From: Piezodorus guildinii
Lineage: Eukaryota; Arthropoda; Insecta; Hemiptera; Pentatomidae
Assembly: GCA_023052935.1 (NCBI GenBank)
Contig: CM041297.1
Span: forward strand, 5,074,280 to 5,138,279
Direction: 5' to 3'
Length of the DNA: 64,000 nt
Numbering within the stretch: the stretch's first letter is position 1; each line of letters begins with the position of its first letter. The position numbers and the translations under genes are program-made. The notes beneath the pieces are model-generated. The model ran no database searches. It saw only the letters and a program-made list of their open reading frames with translations, and was not told the origin of the DNA. Below, piece after piece: positions 30,793 to 42,036 of the stretch.

Positions 30793-31882
30793 AAGAGTCT
30801 GGCACCAGGGTCTCCTGTTTAAACTCAAAAGGATACTACCACACACATACTTTCTTATTATTCAATCATTTCTCTCTGACAGATTTTTCTCCGTCCGACA
30901 AGGTACAGAAACTTCTTCAATAAGACCAGTGCTGGCAGGTGTGCCCCAAGGTTCAATACTTGCACCACTGCTATATATATTATACTCGCATGACATACCA
31001 GACAGTTCAAACATCCTGACGGCAACATACGCAGACGACACTGCAATCTTATCAAAACATGAAGATCATACTCAAGCCTCACTGACTATACAACATCACT
31101 TACAAAAAGTACAGGATTGGTGCAAGCTGTGGAAAACAAGACTAAACTATGACAAATGCCAACATATGACATTTACACTAAGACGTGAAACCTGCCCACC
31201 AGTGTACATCGATAATATACCAATACCACAAACAGACAGTGTCAACTACCTTGGACTAACTTTTGACAGGAGAATGACTTGGGGCCCGCACATTAAGAAA
31301 AAACGAAAGACACTAAACCAAAGAAGTAGACTGCTGCACACACTACTCAGACGACAATCAAAACTAAAATTAAGACAGAAACTTGCCACCTACACATACT
31401 TACTAAAACCAATATGGTCATATGCCTCTCAAATTTTCGGAGCAGCAAAAAAGACTCATATACAAAGACTTCAAACTTTTCAGTCAAAAATACTTAGACG
31501 AATTACGCAAGCACCTTGGTATGTTTCAAACACAACTTTACATACAGACTTACATATGCCTACCGTCAGTGAATACATACGAACTCACTACTCTCGATTT
31601 CACAACAAATTACTAGGACATTACAACCCTCTCATAGAACAAATGGCAACAACCAATATGCCCCACAACATCAGGAGAAGACTGAAAAGGTCATGGATGA
31701 GAGATCTTCTATAATCTTTTGAATTAAAACATGCCACGGAAGAGATACCACTGGGTATTGTCATCTTCCTCATGCCTGACATGCCACTTTTTATTGTAAT
31801 TCTGACAGACAATCCACTGATTGTTATATGTATGTATAAACAGGTGTGGATAAAGAAATAAAGTTATAAAAAAAAAAAAAAA
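30793..31882 (+). mobile_element. JkD LINE, 5'-truncated, recent insertion
   Basis: ATTAGTTCTATAAT, 14 bp, is repeated exactly at 30779-30792 and 31883-31896. The element ends in a pure A run. Its open frame is undamaged. These features indicate a young insertion. Confidence 0.9.
30797..31714 (+). pseudogene. JkD ORF2 C-terminal two-fifths, uninterrupted
   Basis: The frame is open from VWHQGLLFKL at 30797, just inside the 5' truncation, to the stop at 31714 (305 codons). The listed start at 30929 is a GTG inside it. It has GVPQGSILAPLLYILY, the catalytic TYADDTAILSKH, LGLTFDRRMTWGPHIKKKRK, WSYASQIFGAAKKTH and a RRRLKRSWMRDLL end. It is a separate family, at perhaps half the residues identical to JkA by eye. 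It lacks endonuclease and RT fingers and so cannot act alone. Confidence 0.88.
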
Positions 31883-31896
31883 ATTAGTTCTATAAT

Positions 31897-31948
31897 GGGT
31901 TTAAACAACCGAGGTAAGTGATAGTCGTGTGTTGCCCGCACCAGATTA
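31897..31948 (+). repeat. R1K end fragment
   Basis: It matches the R1K end 'gaggtaagtg', then 'gtcgtgtgttgcccgcacca'. JkD is inserted just upstream. Confidence 0.6.
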
Positions 31949-31959
31949 TTTTTTATTAA

Positions 31960-32450
31960 CTTTCATCGCTTCCAGAGATTAATATATATATATTATACAC
32001 ATATATATGTGTGTGTAAACGTCAATAAACTTTTGGATCCAGCTTTATTACCAAACAAATAAGCATTCATACAAACATGAAAAGCATGAGTTCCTAGCCC
32101 CGAAGATACGAACTCAATGATGTTATAACAGAGAAGAGAAACACGTTTATTGCTGAGACGAAATAACGATTTCACTCCAAAGATACCTCCCAGTTCCGAC
32201 ACCTCAATAAAAGCTGATACTGACTCCAATTTCACCAGCACTTTATCCTAAGAAACCAGAAGCGAAGTATCACGTCTTAGAATGGATCTTATTTCGTATT
32301 TCTGTTATTTTAATCGCTTTAGTGTGCTTTCAGACAAAAACAATCATTAGGAAAAATAAATTAGTTATGATAATCAATTATGAGTGTTGCGGGAATGGCA
32401 CATATCATACCGGTCCTGTACAGTAAAATTCAGTACCTGAGGTTCTTGGG
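31960..32450. other. Unannotated stretch with short TA tract
   Basis: A TA run lies at 31982-31992 and a TG run near 32008. Nothing else is recognised. Confidence 0.35.
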
Positions 32451-32454
32451 TTCA

Positions 32455-32760
32455 GTACATATGAAGAATCCGAATTCGGTCCCAAGCTATTTTCCTACCT
32501 GCAGAGGTGTCCGAATTAGGTTCCAGCCTATCTCTACCAGCCGTGCATGGAAGTGATAAGCCGATATCATACTCAGCCAACAGGTTTTTTCCTCATTGGG
32601 TACACCACACTTTATAGAGACTGCTTGCCCCAGAAGACCACTCCATACCACAGGGTCGCCCCACTGTTCAAATGACAGAATCAATTAATAATATTCTGTC
32701 ATAGCAGCCGTGATTCGAATCCGATACTAGCGGAACATTAGACTAGTGCTCTCGAAGAAA
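32455..32760 (-). mobile_element. SINE-B copy, diverged
   Basis: The body blocks of SINE-B (GGTTTTTTCC, then 'ataatattctgtcatagcag') are followed by a B-box-like gattcgaatcc complement and an A-box region near 32740. Confidence 0.6.
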
Positions 32761-33195
32761 GAAAGGCTATTATGATTTTAAGACAAGCCGAAAGAGATGA
32801 GGAAAAAATTCCATAAATAAAAAGTCTGTAATACCTAAATTAGAAAAAAAAAAACACTTGGTGTAAACTCCATTTTAAAAATTTAAATCTTTGCTAACAA
32901 GCTTGCGTTATAAATTTTCTTTCATTGTGACAAACGTGCAAATCATTTAAGTTATTATTTTCAATAACGAACCTATGTAATCGAGCAAAATAATAACCCC
33001 CATTCCATAACGCTTTTCGAAAAAATGAACAAAGAATCATCGAAATTGGTTAGCAACTAGCTGAGATATAGCGTTTTGAAATTAGCAATTGTGATGTGCT
33101 ATTTTCTTTTGAATTATTTATTGCTTTTCATATTATTTAATTACCTATCTATAGCTCTATAAACCGAAATAACCTATTATTGTTTTTGTTTTTTT
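32761..33195. other. Unannotated AT-rich stretch
   Basis: Nothing recognised. Confidence 0.35.
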
Positions 33196-34425
33196 AGAAT
33201 AAATAGAATATATTTTATTTGTGAAAGACAAAGTCTTGTACAAATTTACAACATAAAATACAATTTAAAAGAAATATAACCTGAGCCTAGTGCTCTTTAC
33301 CCAAAACATTAAACAAAAGATAAAACATGTACTCCTTGACAAAATAGTAAACAAAAATAAAACGAATTGGATAATACAAATTTTTTAACATAATATTGAT
33401 TACTACACAATATTAAACTTAAAATATTGGGACATCTAAAATAAACGGAAGCGTAGTAAAAGTACAGTGATTAAATGGTTTCGAAAACTATTTACATAAT
33501 ATTGTTTATATGGAACTAATAGAATCATATTTATTACATATCTTTAAGATTAAATATAAAGACTGTTCAGTCTGGCTTCACTATTAATGTTCAAGATATT
33601 TTCAATTTTTTGTAGGTCACAGGATATGGATTCAGATGGTTTTATGATATATTGTCTATTGTCTTTAAAGGTTGGGCAATGTAGGAGGATATGGTACAAA
33701 CTATTGTTGAAATAATCATTGCAAAATATACAAAATTCATTTGCCTTAATAATAATTGTATTCTTTCCATGGTGGAGTTTGATGATCTCTGGGTTTCCTA
33801 CCCTTAGTCGACTGATACATCTTATTTTCTTAAAATTTAGCCTATATGTTAAGTACTCTTCTGGTTTATGTAGGTTGTAACTGCTGAGTAATCGGTATAT
33901 CAGGTTACTATTTGAGTTCATTGCTCTATTAATGTCAGTTGAATAGTTATTGCTTATGATTGTTTCGATAATATCGGCTTTGTGATTCAAAATATCGTTT
34001 TCCAGAGGCGCATTGAATTTTTCTCTACATCCATAGTTGTGGGCTATCATATTGACCTGTGAAACCCAGTTGTGATCTATAACAGGCTTTTCTGCATCTA
34101 GCATTCTTAGTCTGTTGAAACACTGTTTCGGGAGTCTCTCTTCAGGCATCGATGACAGTTTAGACCAATGGTTGATTACTTTTTTCATAACTTTTGAGAT
34201 TAGAGGACTTCTACCTGTCTCAAGCCTCACTATATAGTTTGGGGTGTTTTTGGGCCATCCATATAGGTATTTAATAAATTTCATTTGAGAAATTTCTAAA
34301 GCATCTAAATATCTCAGGCTCCAAACTTCTGATCCGTACAGGAGAACTGAAGAGATTTGGAAATAATAATCCATTGTGTGATAATTTGCAACGTTATTTT
34401 CACATTTAGTAGTTACAATGTTCAA
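33196..34425 (-). pseudogene. LINE ORF2 C-terminal region, clade uncertain
   Basis: An uninterrupted 291-codon frame. It begins near ISSVLLYGSEVWSLRYLDAL, a block found after the RT domain of several LINE clades, then has LYGWPKNTPNYIVRLETGRS, and ends with a Cys/His cluster CIFCNDYF...HILLHC of the CX2C-H-C zinc-finger type. A 3' UTR follows to an A-rich, TATTCTATTTATTC-like end near 33196. The clade (R1/I/LOA-like or CR1-like) cannot be settled by eye. A 15-residue block (NYYTMVYYFQI) recurs at 37320-37380. Confidence 0.6.
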
Positions 34426-34426
34426 T

Positions 34427-34925
34427 CCTAGTTACAATGTATGTCAATTGTTAAAAATCGTTCTATACGAAAATGTCGATTTTAACTTTGAATAAAAAAA
34501 TTTAAAAAAAATTAAAAAGTCCTTAAAGTGTTAAAATCGAGCACATCCTTCGAAATAGAAAAATAGACATTTCCGTGCGTAACCCACCTTCGGCCCTAAT
34601 ATTGACGGTTAAACTTGCTATTTCGAACTGATTCTTGCATATAGGGAAGTAAGTTTCTATAAAAAAAAAGTGCCATTTTCAGTGTGGTAATCCTAGTTAT
34701 TGCTGGAATATTTCGATTCGCATCCTTTTATTAAACGAAGAATCGAGTCAAAAATGGTGGTTTACTTCCATTTTGAATCGTATCCTAATTACAATGTATG
34801 TCAATTGTTAAAAATCGTTTTATACGAAAATGGCAATTTTAACGTTGAATAAAAAAAAAAAATTATTAAAACAGTCCTTAATGTATTTAAGTCAAGCATA
34901 TTCTTCGAAATGGTAAAATTAGTCT
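34427..34925. repeat. Direct duplication, about 140 bp, spaced 356 bp
   Basis: 34427-34565 and 34783-34925 share 'tacaatgtatgtcaattgtt', 'tatacgaaaatg' and CCTTAA blocks with few differences. The unit between them differs. It may be one and a bit copies of a 356-bp tandem repeat or the ends of an unrecognised element. Confidence 0.65.
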
Positions 34926-35261
34926 TTTTCGTGGATATGTTAAATGTGGTGATATGATTAAAAATGTGAAATTTATTCAAATTTATATCAATCAGTTAAA
35001 AAGAGAATCTGGACATTAAAGAAGCGACAACGAAGAACACTTTTGCCCTCCCCTCCTCCCCGGGCTCTGGAGGGGGAGGATTTAATAGAAACTCAAGTTC
35101 AAAGAAAATGAACTTCACGGCTGAGAACTTTGTTCAAATCTCCGGCCGGTAGTTATATAGTCCTTCTTACTCATCCCACTTTTTAATATACTTACAATAA
35201 CAAGGTCTGTACTTCTGAAATTTCGAGAAATGATTTAAATTACCTTTAACGATTCGTGTTT
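34926..35261. other. Unannotated stretch with GC-rich patch
   Basis: A C/G-rich patch (35044-35081) contrasts with the AT-rich surroundings. No gene recognised. Confidence 0.35.
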
Positions 35262-35355
35262 TTTCTAGGCCAACAGCCGTGCAAGTAGTTACCTAGGGTG
35301 AGAAGACGCTCAGCCAGGATTCCAGTAAATTTTGGATACCCACTTTTAAAAGCGG
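35262..35355 (-). mobile_element. SINE-B fragment
   Basis: It matches the SINE-B 3' body ('tttttctaggccaacagccg', GACGCTCAGCC). Confidence 0.5.
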
Positions 35356-35394
35356 AATTAAACTCTCAGAAAACAGAAACTCATATATTTAGTA

Positions 35395-36275
35395 AATTAA
35401 GGCAGGAGTACCTCAGGGCAGAGTTTTAGGGCTAATATTGTTTAACATTTACATGTCAGATCTTTCCCAGCACAATGGGACTCTGTTGGCTACTTTTGCT
35501 GATGATACAGCTGTTCTTTGTTCAGATAAGGTTACTTTACAAGCGGCAATATCCCTCTAAAACCACCTTGATGAAATTTCTGCTTGGGCTACTAGGTGGA
35601 AAATAAACATGAACGAGTCCAAGAGTGCTCATGTAGTGTTCACCCTGAACCATAAACCTTCTCTTCCCATTAACTTTAATAATATTCCTATTCCGACTTC
35701 CGGCGAAATTCGATATTTAGGTATTCACTTGGACAAAAGACTGACCTGGAGGACCCACATTCGACAAAAACGTAAAGAACCCAACAGATGATACGGTCTT
35801 TTATCTAGATTACTTGACAGACGTTCTAAATTATCATTAACCAACAAACTAACTCTTTACAAAGTTTTGCTAAAACCAATCTGGACATACGGGATAGAAC
35901 TGTGGGGCTTTGCTAAACTATCAAGTATCCAAAGAGTACAGTCTTTTTCAGTCGAAAGCGCTGCGCAAAATAGTGGACGCACCGTTCTACGTGACAAATG
36001 ACGTTATACATATCGACTTAAACATTCCGACTATTTCAGCCACTGCTACAGAACAATATAATAACTTCCACCAAAGACTAACATACAACACCAACTCTCT
36101 TACAGAAACTTTAAAATGCCCTACGAATCCTTACAGCTCACCCCGACGATATGCTGATCACTTAACGAGCTCTGCTGTGATGAGCCGCTGCTTCAGCAGT
36201 CCATAAATTTGCTTGTTGCAAAGGAATTTCAGATGGCATATTAAATTTTATGTCAAATTTCTTGTTTTTAAAAAA
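35395..36275 (+). pseudogene. JkC LINE ORF2 C-terminal region, broken
   Basis: Pieces in one path read GVPQGRVLGLILFNIYMSDL, TFADDTAVLCSD, a stop, WATRWKINMNESKS, RYLGIHLDKRLTWRTHIRQK, a stop, WTYGIELWGFAKLSS, a frameshift, then ALRKIVDAPFYVTNDVIHID and the 3' end. YADD is changed to FADD. It is closest in pattern to JkA and JkB but distinct. Several stops and a frameshift make it non-functional. Confidence 0.75.
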
Positions 36276-36310
36276 AAAGATAAAAAAAAGCGGGATTAGC
36301 CACAGACTGG

Positions 36311-36715
36311 TCACCTCACGGACACTATAAAAATCTTCGGATAATCGGTAATAAATGGAAATGAGAGAATACGGACAAGCGGGTTTGTATGGATGGGTAA
36401 TTTGGAATGAAAGGTGTTTCTTTTTGGAGAAATTCCTGCAAATGGTAGGATATTAAGGTCTCTATAAATGAGTTTATTGGTCACGAAGAAAGGAGCGTCG
36501 AGGATTTTGGGTTGCAAGGAATGGAAGCGAGAGGAATTCGATGGTCTAGTGGACCCCCAAAGCTCAATGCCGTAAGTCCAAATAGATCTAATAATGGTTG
36601 TGTAAATGAGTTTTTTTGAAGTAAAGAGGGAATTTTGATCGTTTGTCAAGTAAGTGTTATAATAGTCGATATCTACGAGCAGTTTCTTGTCTTTAAGTCT
36701 TGTATGAGGTTCCAT
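36311..36715 (-). pseudogene. JkB-like LINE fragment
   Basis: The 134-codon frame reads MEPHTRLKDKKLL, LIYTTIIRSIWTYGIELWGS, PSNSSRFHSLQPKILDAPFF and NKLIYRDLNILPFAG, aligning with JkB but missing the RLKR C-terminus. It lies head-to-tail with, and opposite to, JkC. Confidence 0.7.
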
Positions 36716-36719
36716 ATGA

Positions 36720-37035
36720 GAAAAATAATACGAACGAAAATATTTAAAATGTGCTTTCTGTGAATTTAAGAATTTTTCTAAATATTATTCAGTTTAAAAA
36801 TATTTTGATTATTTCAAAAATAGAGTAGACAAAAACATTTTGTTTCGAAAAAACCAAACCTTATTTAATTGTTATAAAACACAGATTGTTTACTATAAAC
36901 ACCTGTGTTTACTCTTTTTCTTATGCCGTCTGTGTCGTAAGCAGGAAGGTAAATATTGATTGAAATTTTTATTTTACAAATCCAAATAGAAATGTGTTCA
37001 AGTCATACAATAGTTATATGTGGAGAATACTCCTT
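36720..37035. other. Unannotated AT-rich stretch
   Basis: Nothing recognised. Confidence 0.35.
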
Positions 37036-37220
37036 TCAAAATATATTTATTTACTGTCTTGCCAACGTTTCGAAGCACATTGTACATCATCGTCAGGGCA
37101 CCGTTACGTTGAGAGTTCAGACAGGACCCAGTCATCTATCCTCTCTAACCGAGACAGTAAATACTTGAAATATTTTATTGTTATTCTTCCACTGACCGCC
37201 ACTTGGACCAATTTTCTCCT
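37036..37220. mobile_element. FB-5: partial foldback-family element
   Basis: One arm is recognisable: a hammerhead-like block at 37064-37096 followed by a unique segment and then 'gaccgccacttggacc', which resembles the FB-3 'gaccgccacccggac' end. The second arm lacks the core. TSD not found. Confidence 0.55.
37064..37096 (-). ncRNA. Hammerhead-like core in FB-5
   Basis: On the minus strand: CTGACGA (one change), an 18-nt block with GTAC/GTGC pairing including a wobble, GAAA, CGTT. TGCC before and GGCA after can pair as a 4-bp stem I, the best of the set. Confidence 0.45.
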
Positions 37221-37619
37221 GATTTTTTTTTCTCGATTATTTATAAAAAAATTACACATTTTTATCTCCTTTAAGGTTTTATATTGTTGTTATATAAACA
37301 GTTATGCCTTAATGTAATTTGAAAATAATATACCATAGTGTAATAATTTGCAGCGTTTTTTATTTGTGAGGCACTTTGGCGCTTGGATTTTTCTCTGTGG
37401 ATATTTTTACTTTCCCTTACTATATATTCCATATATTGGTAAATTAAAGTAAAAACTAAGGTTATCACTGTAAAACAACTATAAAGTTTATTCCTAAATA
37501 CCTGGATTTCCTTGATACAAAAGGTAGATCCATCAAAAAAATGTGTCATGTGTTCCACCAAGTTACACGCACAGTCCACTGTCACATTCATATTAAGATG
37601 ACATACTTGAAGATGATAT

Positions 37620-37866
37620 ATCTGTGGCGGTCGTGAAAAACTGGATAGCTCGAGTTATATCAAAAATGAGTTAACTCACGTATCGCTCCCTCAGACCGAC
37701 TCCGACGTCCTGTTAAATTGTTAAAGAAATTTCTTGGTGGAAGAAATTTTAGGAGGAAAAAAAGCTGTATGGTATAACTCTATTTTGGGTATTACGTAAA
37801 GTTTAAGTCGCTCACCTGTAAAATGAAAGATTTTGACTTAACCACTTATTCACGACCGACACAGAT
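37620..37866. mobile_element. MITE-2, short copy
   Basis: The same inverted ends as 4859-5411, with an interior shortened by about 300 bp and in opposite orientation. One arm end has lost a GC (GACCGACACAGAT). Confidence 0.7.
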
Positions 37867-37869
37867 ATT

Positions 37870-38175
37870 ATCTCTACTGGGTGATGATGTTTTACAATTG
37901 AATGAAACAATAATAAAAAAAAACATGCATTCTCAACATAATCTTCTACAAACGTACTCTTCTCTCTAACCGAATACCAGCGCAAATCGAGAATTTAAAA
38001 AAACATTTCACTTCTATCGGCAGTCCCTATGACTGCGTGAATTGCATTTTTTTTGTAATGATGTTACAAGTCTGAATAATAATTATAATTAATGACATTA
38101 TTTCCTGTTATTTACGATCGTAAACCTTTCTTAAACCTAATCAGCAAATGCGTTTAGAAATAAAAATAATAATAA
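37870..38175. other. Unannotated stretch
   Basis: Nothing recognised. Confidence 0.35.
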
Positions 38176-38465
38176 GTAAGCTATATCTGGTTAGCGCGCT
38201 AGCCTGCCACGCTAAAGTTGTTAGTTCGAATCCCAGTCAAGACGGACTTTTTCAAGCATACAGATAACCAGGATTCACTCACAAGCTCTCCCAGGTATGT
38301 GGGACCCGTCAGCCAATTGATGGCTACTCAAAAAAAATAGGTGTAGGGAGTGATGGCCCTACCCTATAAAATGTCATAGAGTATCGCGGTGTGGAAACTA
38401 TAAAACCATATCGTGCGGCCAAGGGCCTCCAAGGCCTGTCGCGCCAACCGATAAAAAAGCTTTAT
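38176..38465 (+). mobile_element. SINE-C copy
   Basis: The head has a B-box-like segment 'gttagttcgaatcccagtc' preceded by GGTTAGCGCGCTAGCC. The body has 'gtgtagggagtgatggccct' and a GGCCAAGGGCCTCCAAGGCC block. The reverse copy at 44800-45004 has a perfect A box. Confidence 0.65.
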
Positions 38466-38618
38466 TTAATTTAAGTATTAATAAAGGTTATTCGTGATTT
38501 ATAGATATGAACTATAGGTCGTCTCAAACTTTTGACCGGCAGTGAATGATGTTAATCGTGAAGACAAGTACACACTCCTTGTTTCATTCATTTTTAATTT
38601 CTACCTACTAGTATTAAA

Positions 38619-38902
38619 GGGATCACTTGTAGCTGGGTGGCTAGCGTAACAGCCTCCCATGCTAAAGGTCACGGGTTCAAACCCGCAGGTGGTCCTAGGA
38701 TTTTTTAATGGGAGTAAAAAATCCTGAGTTACGCCGTCCTTCGGAGGGAACGTTAAAAGGTCCGAGCCTGTGCGATGTCAGGTACTCGTTAAAGATCCCT
38801 ATCCTAATAAAACCTGGATAGGCAAAATTTAGGACTCCCACTGTAGCATCGTCCGATTAGCCATAGTAGCATAAAGTGACGTTAAATAAATAAACAAAAT
38901 AA
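38619..38902 (+). mobile_element. SINE-A, complete 284-bp copy
   Basis: A 12-bp TSD, ACTAGTATTAAA, at 38607-38618 and 38903-38914. The head starts GGATCACTTGTAGCTGGGTG (A-box-like) and has the B box GGGTTCAAACCCG. GGATCAC and GTGGTCC at the ends of the head can pair like a tRNA acceptor stem. The tail ends 'gacgttaaataaataaac'. Probably among the youngest copies here. Confidence 0.9.
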
Positions 38903-38914
38903 ACTAGTATTAAA

Positions 38915-39189
38915 TATTGTATATTAGTAAATAAAATACATCATTGAGTCGCAAAGGTGAACCATTTCTCGAAAAAAAAAAAAGGGAATGAATAAAAATA
39001 GGAAGTTAGATTAGGGACAAATTGATGCAGGGGCACGGATCTTATTTCGTTTAAAAATAAAATAAAATCGCGAGATTGAATAAATTACGAAATACCAAAT
39101 ATCCGGAAGGATAACTCCCACCCTGTGTCAAAGGCCAAGTATTGCTCACGAAGGATGATATACTTCTAATGCTATATTTATATCGATAG
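38915..39189. other. Unannotated stretch
   Basis: Nothing recognised. Confidence 0.35.
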
Positions 39190-39265
39190 AGCGGGGTGGC
39201 TCAGTGGTAGGGTACTCTAGGTCTCGGGTTCAAACCTCGGCTGAGGTAGGGTCATTACTTATTCT
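39190..39265 (+). mobile_element. SINE-D head (tRNA-like, shortened)
   Basis: It has a perfect A box, TGGCTCAGTGG, and the B box GGTTCAAACC, but the spacing is about 13 bases shorter than in a real tRNA and there is no anticodon stem. I read it as a SINE fragment. Confidence 0.5.
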
Positions 39266-39285
39266 GTAATTTTATCCTCTAGCAA

Positions 39286-39540
39286 TCGAGACGTTGATTT
39301 CTAAAAGGACACTAAAGCACATTTTCTACGAAATTGATATTTTGATATATTTGTATTCTCATCGTTTAGTTTTATTTAAATCTTTTATTTGATTTTATCT
39401 AATGTATACTCAATTCTTTCAAAAACGAGACTTATAAATGCAATTATTTTCTAAAGGTACTAATTTCGCATTTAATTTCGTTCCAAATCATACTACAACA
39501 TTCCATTACATAACTTCAAAATCGTGTTATTACTTGTCAA
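39286..39540. mobile_element. MITE-1, 3'-truncated copy
   Basis: The left TIR (gagacgttgatttctaaaag) and the first about 250 bp of MITE-1. The match then changes abruptly to an R1K end. Confidence 0.65.
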
Positions 39541-39760
39541 GAAACTGGAGCGCACAACACACAACTTTCGATTACCTCCGTTGTTAAAATCAATTTAAGA
39601 ATTTTTCGATAAAGTTAGATATAAAAATAAATTGTTAAAGAATTATTTATACTGAGTTTCAACACTGTCTATTAACTTTTACAACTTTGTGAACAAGATA
39701 ATATTTTTTATAAAGTCTATAGCTTTCCAACCGTATATTATACATAGTAATGTGAAAGTT
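39541..39760 (-). repeat. R1K fragment
   Basis: It matches the R1K end ('gcgcacaacacacaactttc', ACCTCCGTTGTTAAAATCAA) and part of the interior to 'ctttccaaccgtatattata'. Confidence 0.6.
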
Positions 39761-39779
39761 AAATTAATACAAATTTAAG

Positions 39780-40394
39780 GATTAGTAAAAAATTCCGATT
39801 TCAAACTTAAGAAACCTTTTCGGTTAAATTGATATCTAAGCATACGCATATTACCATAAATACCGCTTAAGGATTCTTTTTTTTAATTTTAATAAGCTAA
39901 TTTTATAATTTGAAATAAATAAACTTTAAATAGTATATTGAAGGTAACTTGAGAACGCAGTAACCATCGAACAGAGTTCCCTGAAGCGTTTTGTTCACCG
40001 CGTCAATGTCCACCCGAAAGCGATTTCAATTTACTTCGCAAAGGTCAAAAGCTCCAACGTTAATAGCTCGAGTTCCATCTATCTGATGGAATGCAATGTA
40101 CCGAGCTGTACAAATAGGTACAAATACGGTACAAACAGAACAAATAGTAGCTTTGAAAGGTAAAAAATAAGCAATGTATTTCGGGAGGTTAAAAAATGCA
40201 AAAACGGAGTTGAAATCGTACCGTAAATAATTGGTGATCATAAACAAAACAGAATAACTTAAATATAATTTGTAGTGGCAGAACTAATCGCGAGAAACAT
40301 CATTAAAACCGTTATTTTTGAAGTGACATATTATTTTTTGCCTCCTGAGGAAAAATAGTTGAAATACTTTTTTGAATAATTTTTTCTTAAAAAA

Positions 40395-40397
<3 letters not shown>
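39780..40397. other. Unannotated stretch
   Basis: Nothing recognised. A short minus-strand open frame at 40026-40247 has no family signature. Confidence 0.35.
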
Positions 40398-40433
<36 letters not shown>

Positions 40434-41193
40434 CTTACCCTCTGGTTTTATTTTCGAACAAAATACAAATACAAATATAATATGTATAGCTGTCAGATTT
40501 GTCCTTCTGTTACCCGGAGGTATTCTAAAGAGGATTGCTATATGCGCTGGATGCACTAGTAATCTTTCAAGGCTTCTTCTAAGCCTTTATTTATCCATTG
40601 CAAAATGGGAGGGACCATTCTTCAGGGTTTTGGCAATAAATTGAGTTCAGACATAGTCCGAACTCCTTCCCTCGGCGACAACGTCAACGAGAGGTAGTGA
40701 TCCTTGCCACCTCCCAGGCTTGGTGGTGGGTGATATCAGAAAATAATGGATTAGCACAGGCCTTCAGCCCATCAAAAAATTTAATGTGCCTCCGGCTGAT
40801 ATATTCAGGCACTGTTGGCAATACTAATTCCTGATGAAGGATATGGTTTCTGGCCCTTTGTAAGTTGGTACCTCTGACAATCCGCCGAAGGATGGAGTTC
40901 TGGAACGTCTGTAATTGTTTGAGAGTGGACTTAAACAGATGCCGCATCAAGGGCGCACCATAGAGCATAGTCGGACGTATTATAGCCTTGTAGATCTGTA
41001 GTTTCAGCCTCAGTGAGAGCTGAGGTGACGTGAGTAGATGATTAAGTCTATAGCTCTTTCTCCTGGCCAGTTTGAGTCGTTCCCGGACGTGACTAGATAA
41101 GGTGAGGTGCCTATCTAGAGTGACGCCCAGGTAGAGGATTGAATTAGAGACTGGCAGTGTTTCTCCGTTCACTTTAAAATCAGTGGGCAAAGC
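40398..41193 (-). mobile_element. JkE LINE, 5'-truncated copy 1
   Basis: Nearly identical to 46841-47640, including the 3' UTR and a T run (40398-40433 on the plus strand). The 168-codon frame 40684-41190 carries FKVNGETLPVSNSILYLGVT, LDRHLTLSSHVRERLKLARR, LLYGAP-type and LQTFQNSILRRIVRG blocks. Single-base deletions near 40722 change the last residues relative to copy 2. Truncated before the RT palm. Confidence 0.85.
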
Positions 41194-41232
41194 TAACTTA
41201 ACTTATTATTTTTTATTCTTAACTTTATATAA

Positions 41233-41273
41233 TTTCTTTAAGGAAATTTTTTTTAGAAATTTCCTTAAAAAAA
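41233..41273. repeat. Hairpin adjacent to the JkE truncation point
   Basis: TTTAAGGAAATTT pairs with AAATTTCCTTAAA over a short T-rich loop. Confidence 0.6.
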
Positions 41274-41409
41274 TATATAAAATCTGGATTTATAATATAC
41301 CGTTGGAGAATTAATGATTATGGGAGGAAAACTTATTTGAACATAATTGAGAGTTAAGAAAACGAATAATTCAAAGTGAGTGTTATAAGCAATAATTTAA
41401 AATGAGAAG

Positions 41410-41719
41410 ACCATTTTCAAAAGGAATACTATCTATTATTAGACATTTTACAGAAAGCGCAAAAATTTATCCCTAATTTATTTGATTATTTTCCAATTAA
41501 AATCTTGAATTTTTTAATTTTACTATATTATAGCATTATCATTACACCATGGAAAGAAATTTCTTTAAAATGTTTAAAACGAAATTAAATACGAGTATGT
41601 ATTGATAGGTTCCTAAAAGCGTTTTTAAAGATTTTGTAAATTAAATCAAATAATGGATTTCTATAATATAAATCTCGTATAAAATGTTTATCAGTACGTT
41701 GAAAATCAGCGTCTAAATT
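41410..41719 (-). mobile_element. MITE-1, diverged reverse copy
   Basis: It contains diverged MITE-1 blocks in reverse order (TTTTCAAAAGGAATACTA, TTTACAGAAAGCGC) ending near 'aaaatcagcgtctaaatt'. Confidence 0.45.
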
Positions 41720-42036
41720 AAAAATATTTGTATTTTAATGTTAAGTCCTTTGTCCGATCTCATCCAAAGAACATTAAAGTAACTTGAAAACGCTTTTCAG
41801 AAATGCAATTATTTTGTAACTTACTAATTCAATATTTGATTTGGTTCAACATCATACTATTACATTTTGTCACATAACCTAAAAATAATAGTATATATTT
41901 GTAAGAAAAAAAGTCAAAATTTTTAGGGAAAAATCAAAAAAATCAATTTAATAATAAAGTAATGAGGTATTTTCGCGCTGACTTTAAATTTGTATAGAAT
42001 AACTTTAGTAACTTTTGGAAGACAAAGTCTTGAGTG
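41720..42036 (+). mobile_element. MITE-1, direct copy interrupted at its end by SINE-A
   Basis: It matches the MITE-1 interior (tttgtattttaatg, 'agaaatgcaattattttg', gaggtattttcgcgct, 'agtaacttttggaagac'). The terminal bases are split by the SINE-A at 42037. Confidence 0.6.

Noticed and set aside
39190..39265. tRNA gene
   Set aside because: The A-to-B box spacing is about 13 bases too short and the anticodon stem is absent.
41233..41273. Terminator or regulatory hairpin
   Set aside because: An isolated AT-rich palindrome next to a LINE truncation, with no gene to regulate.
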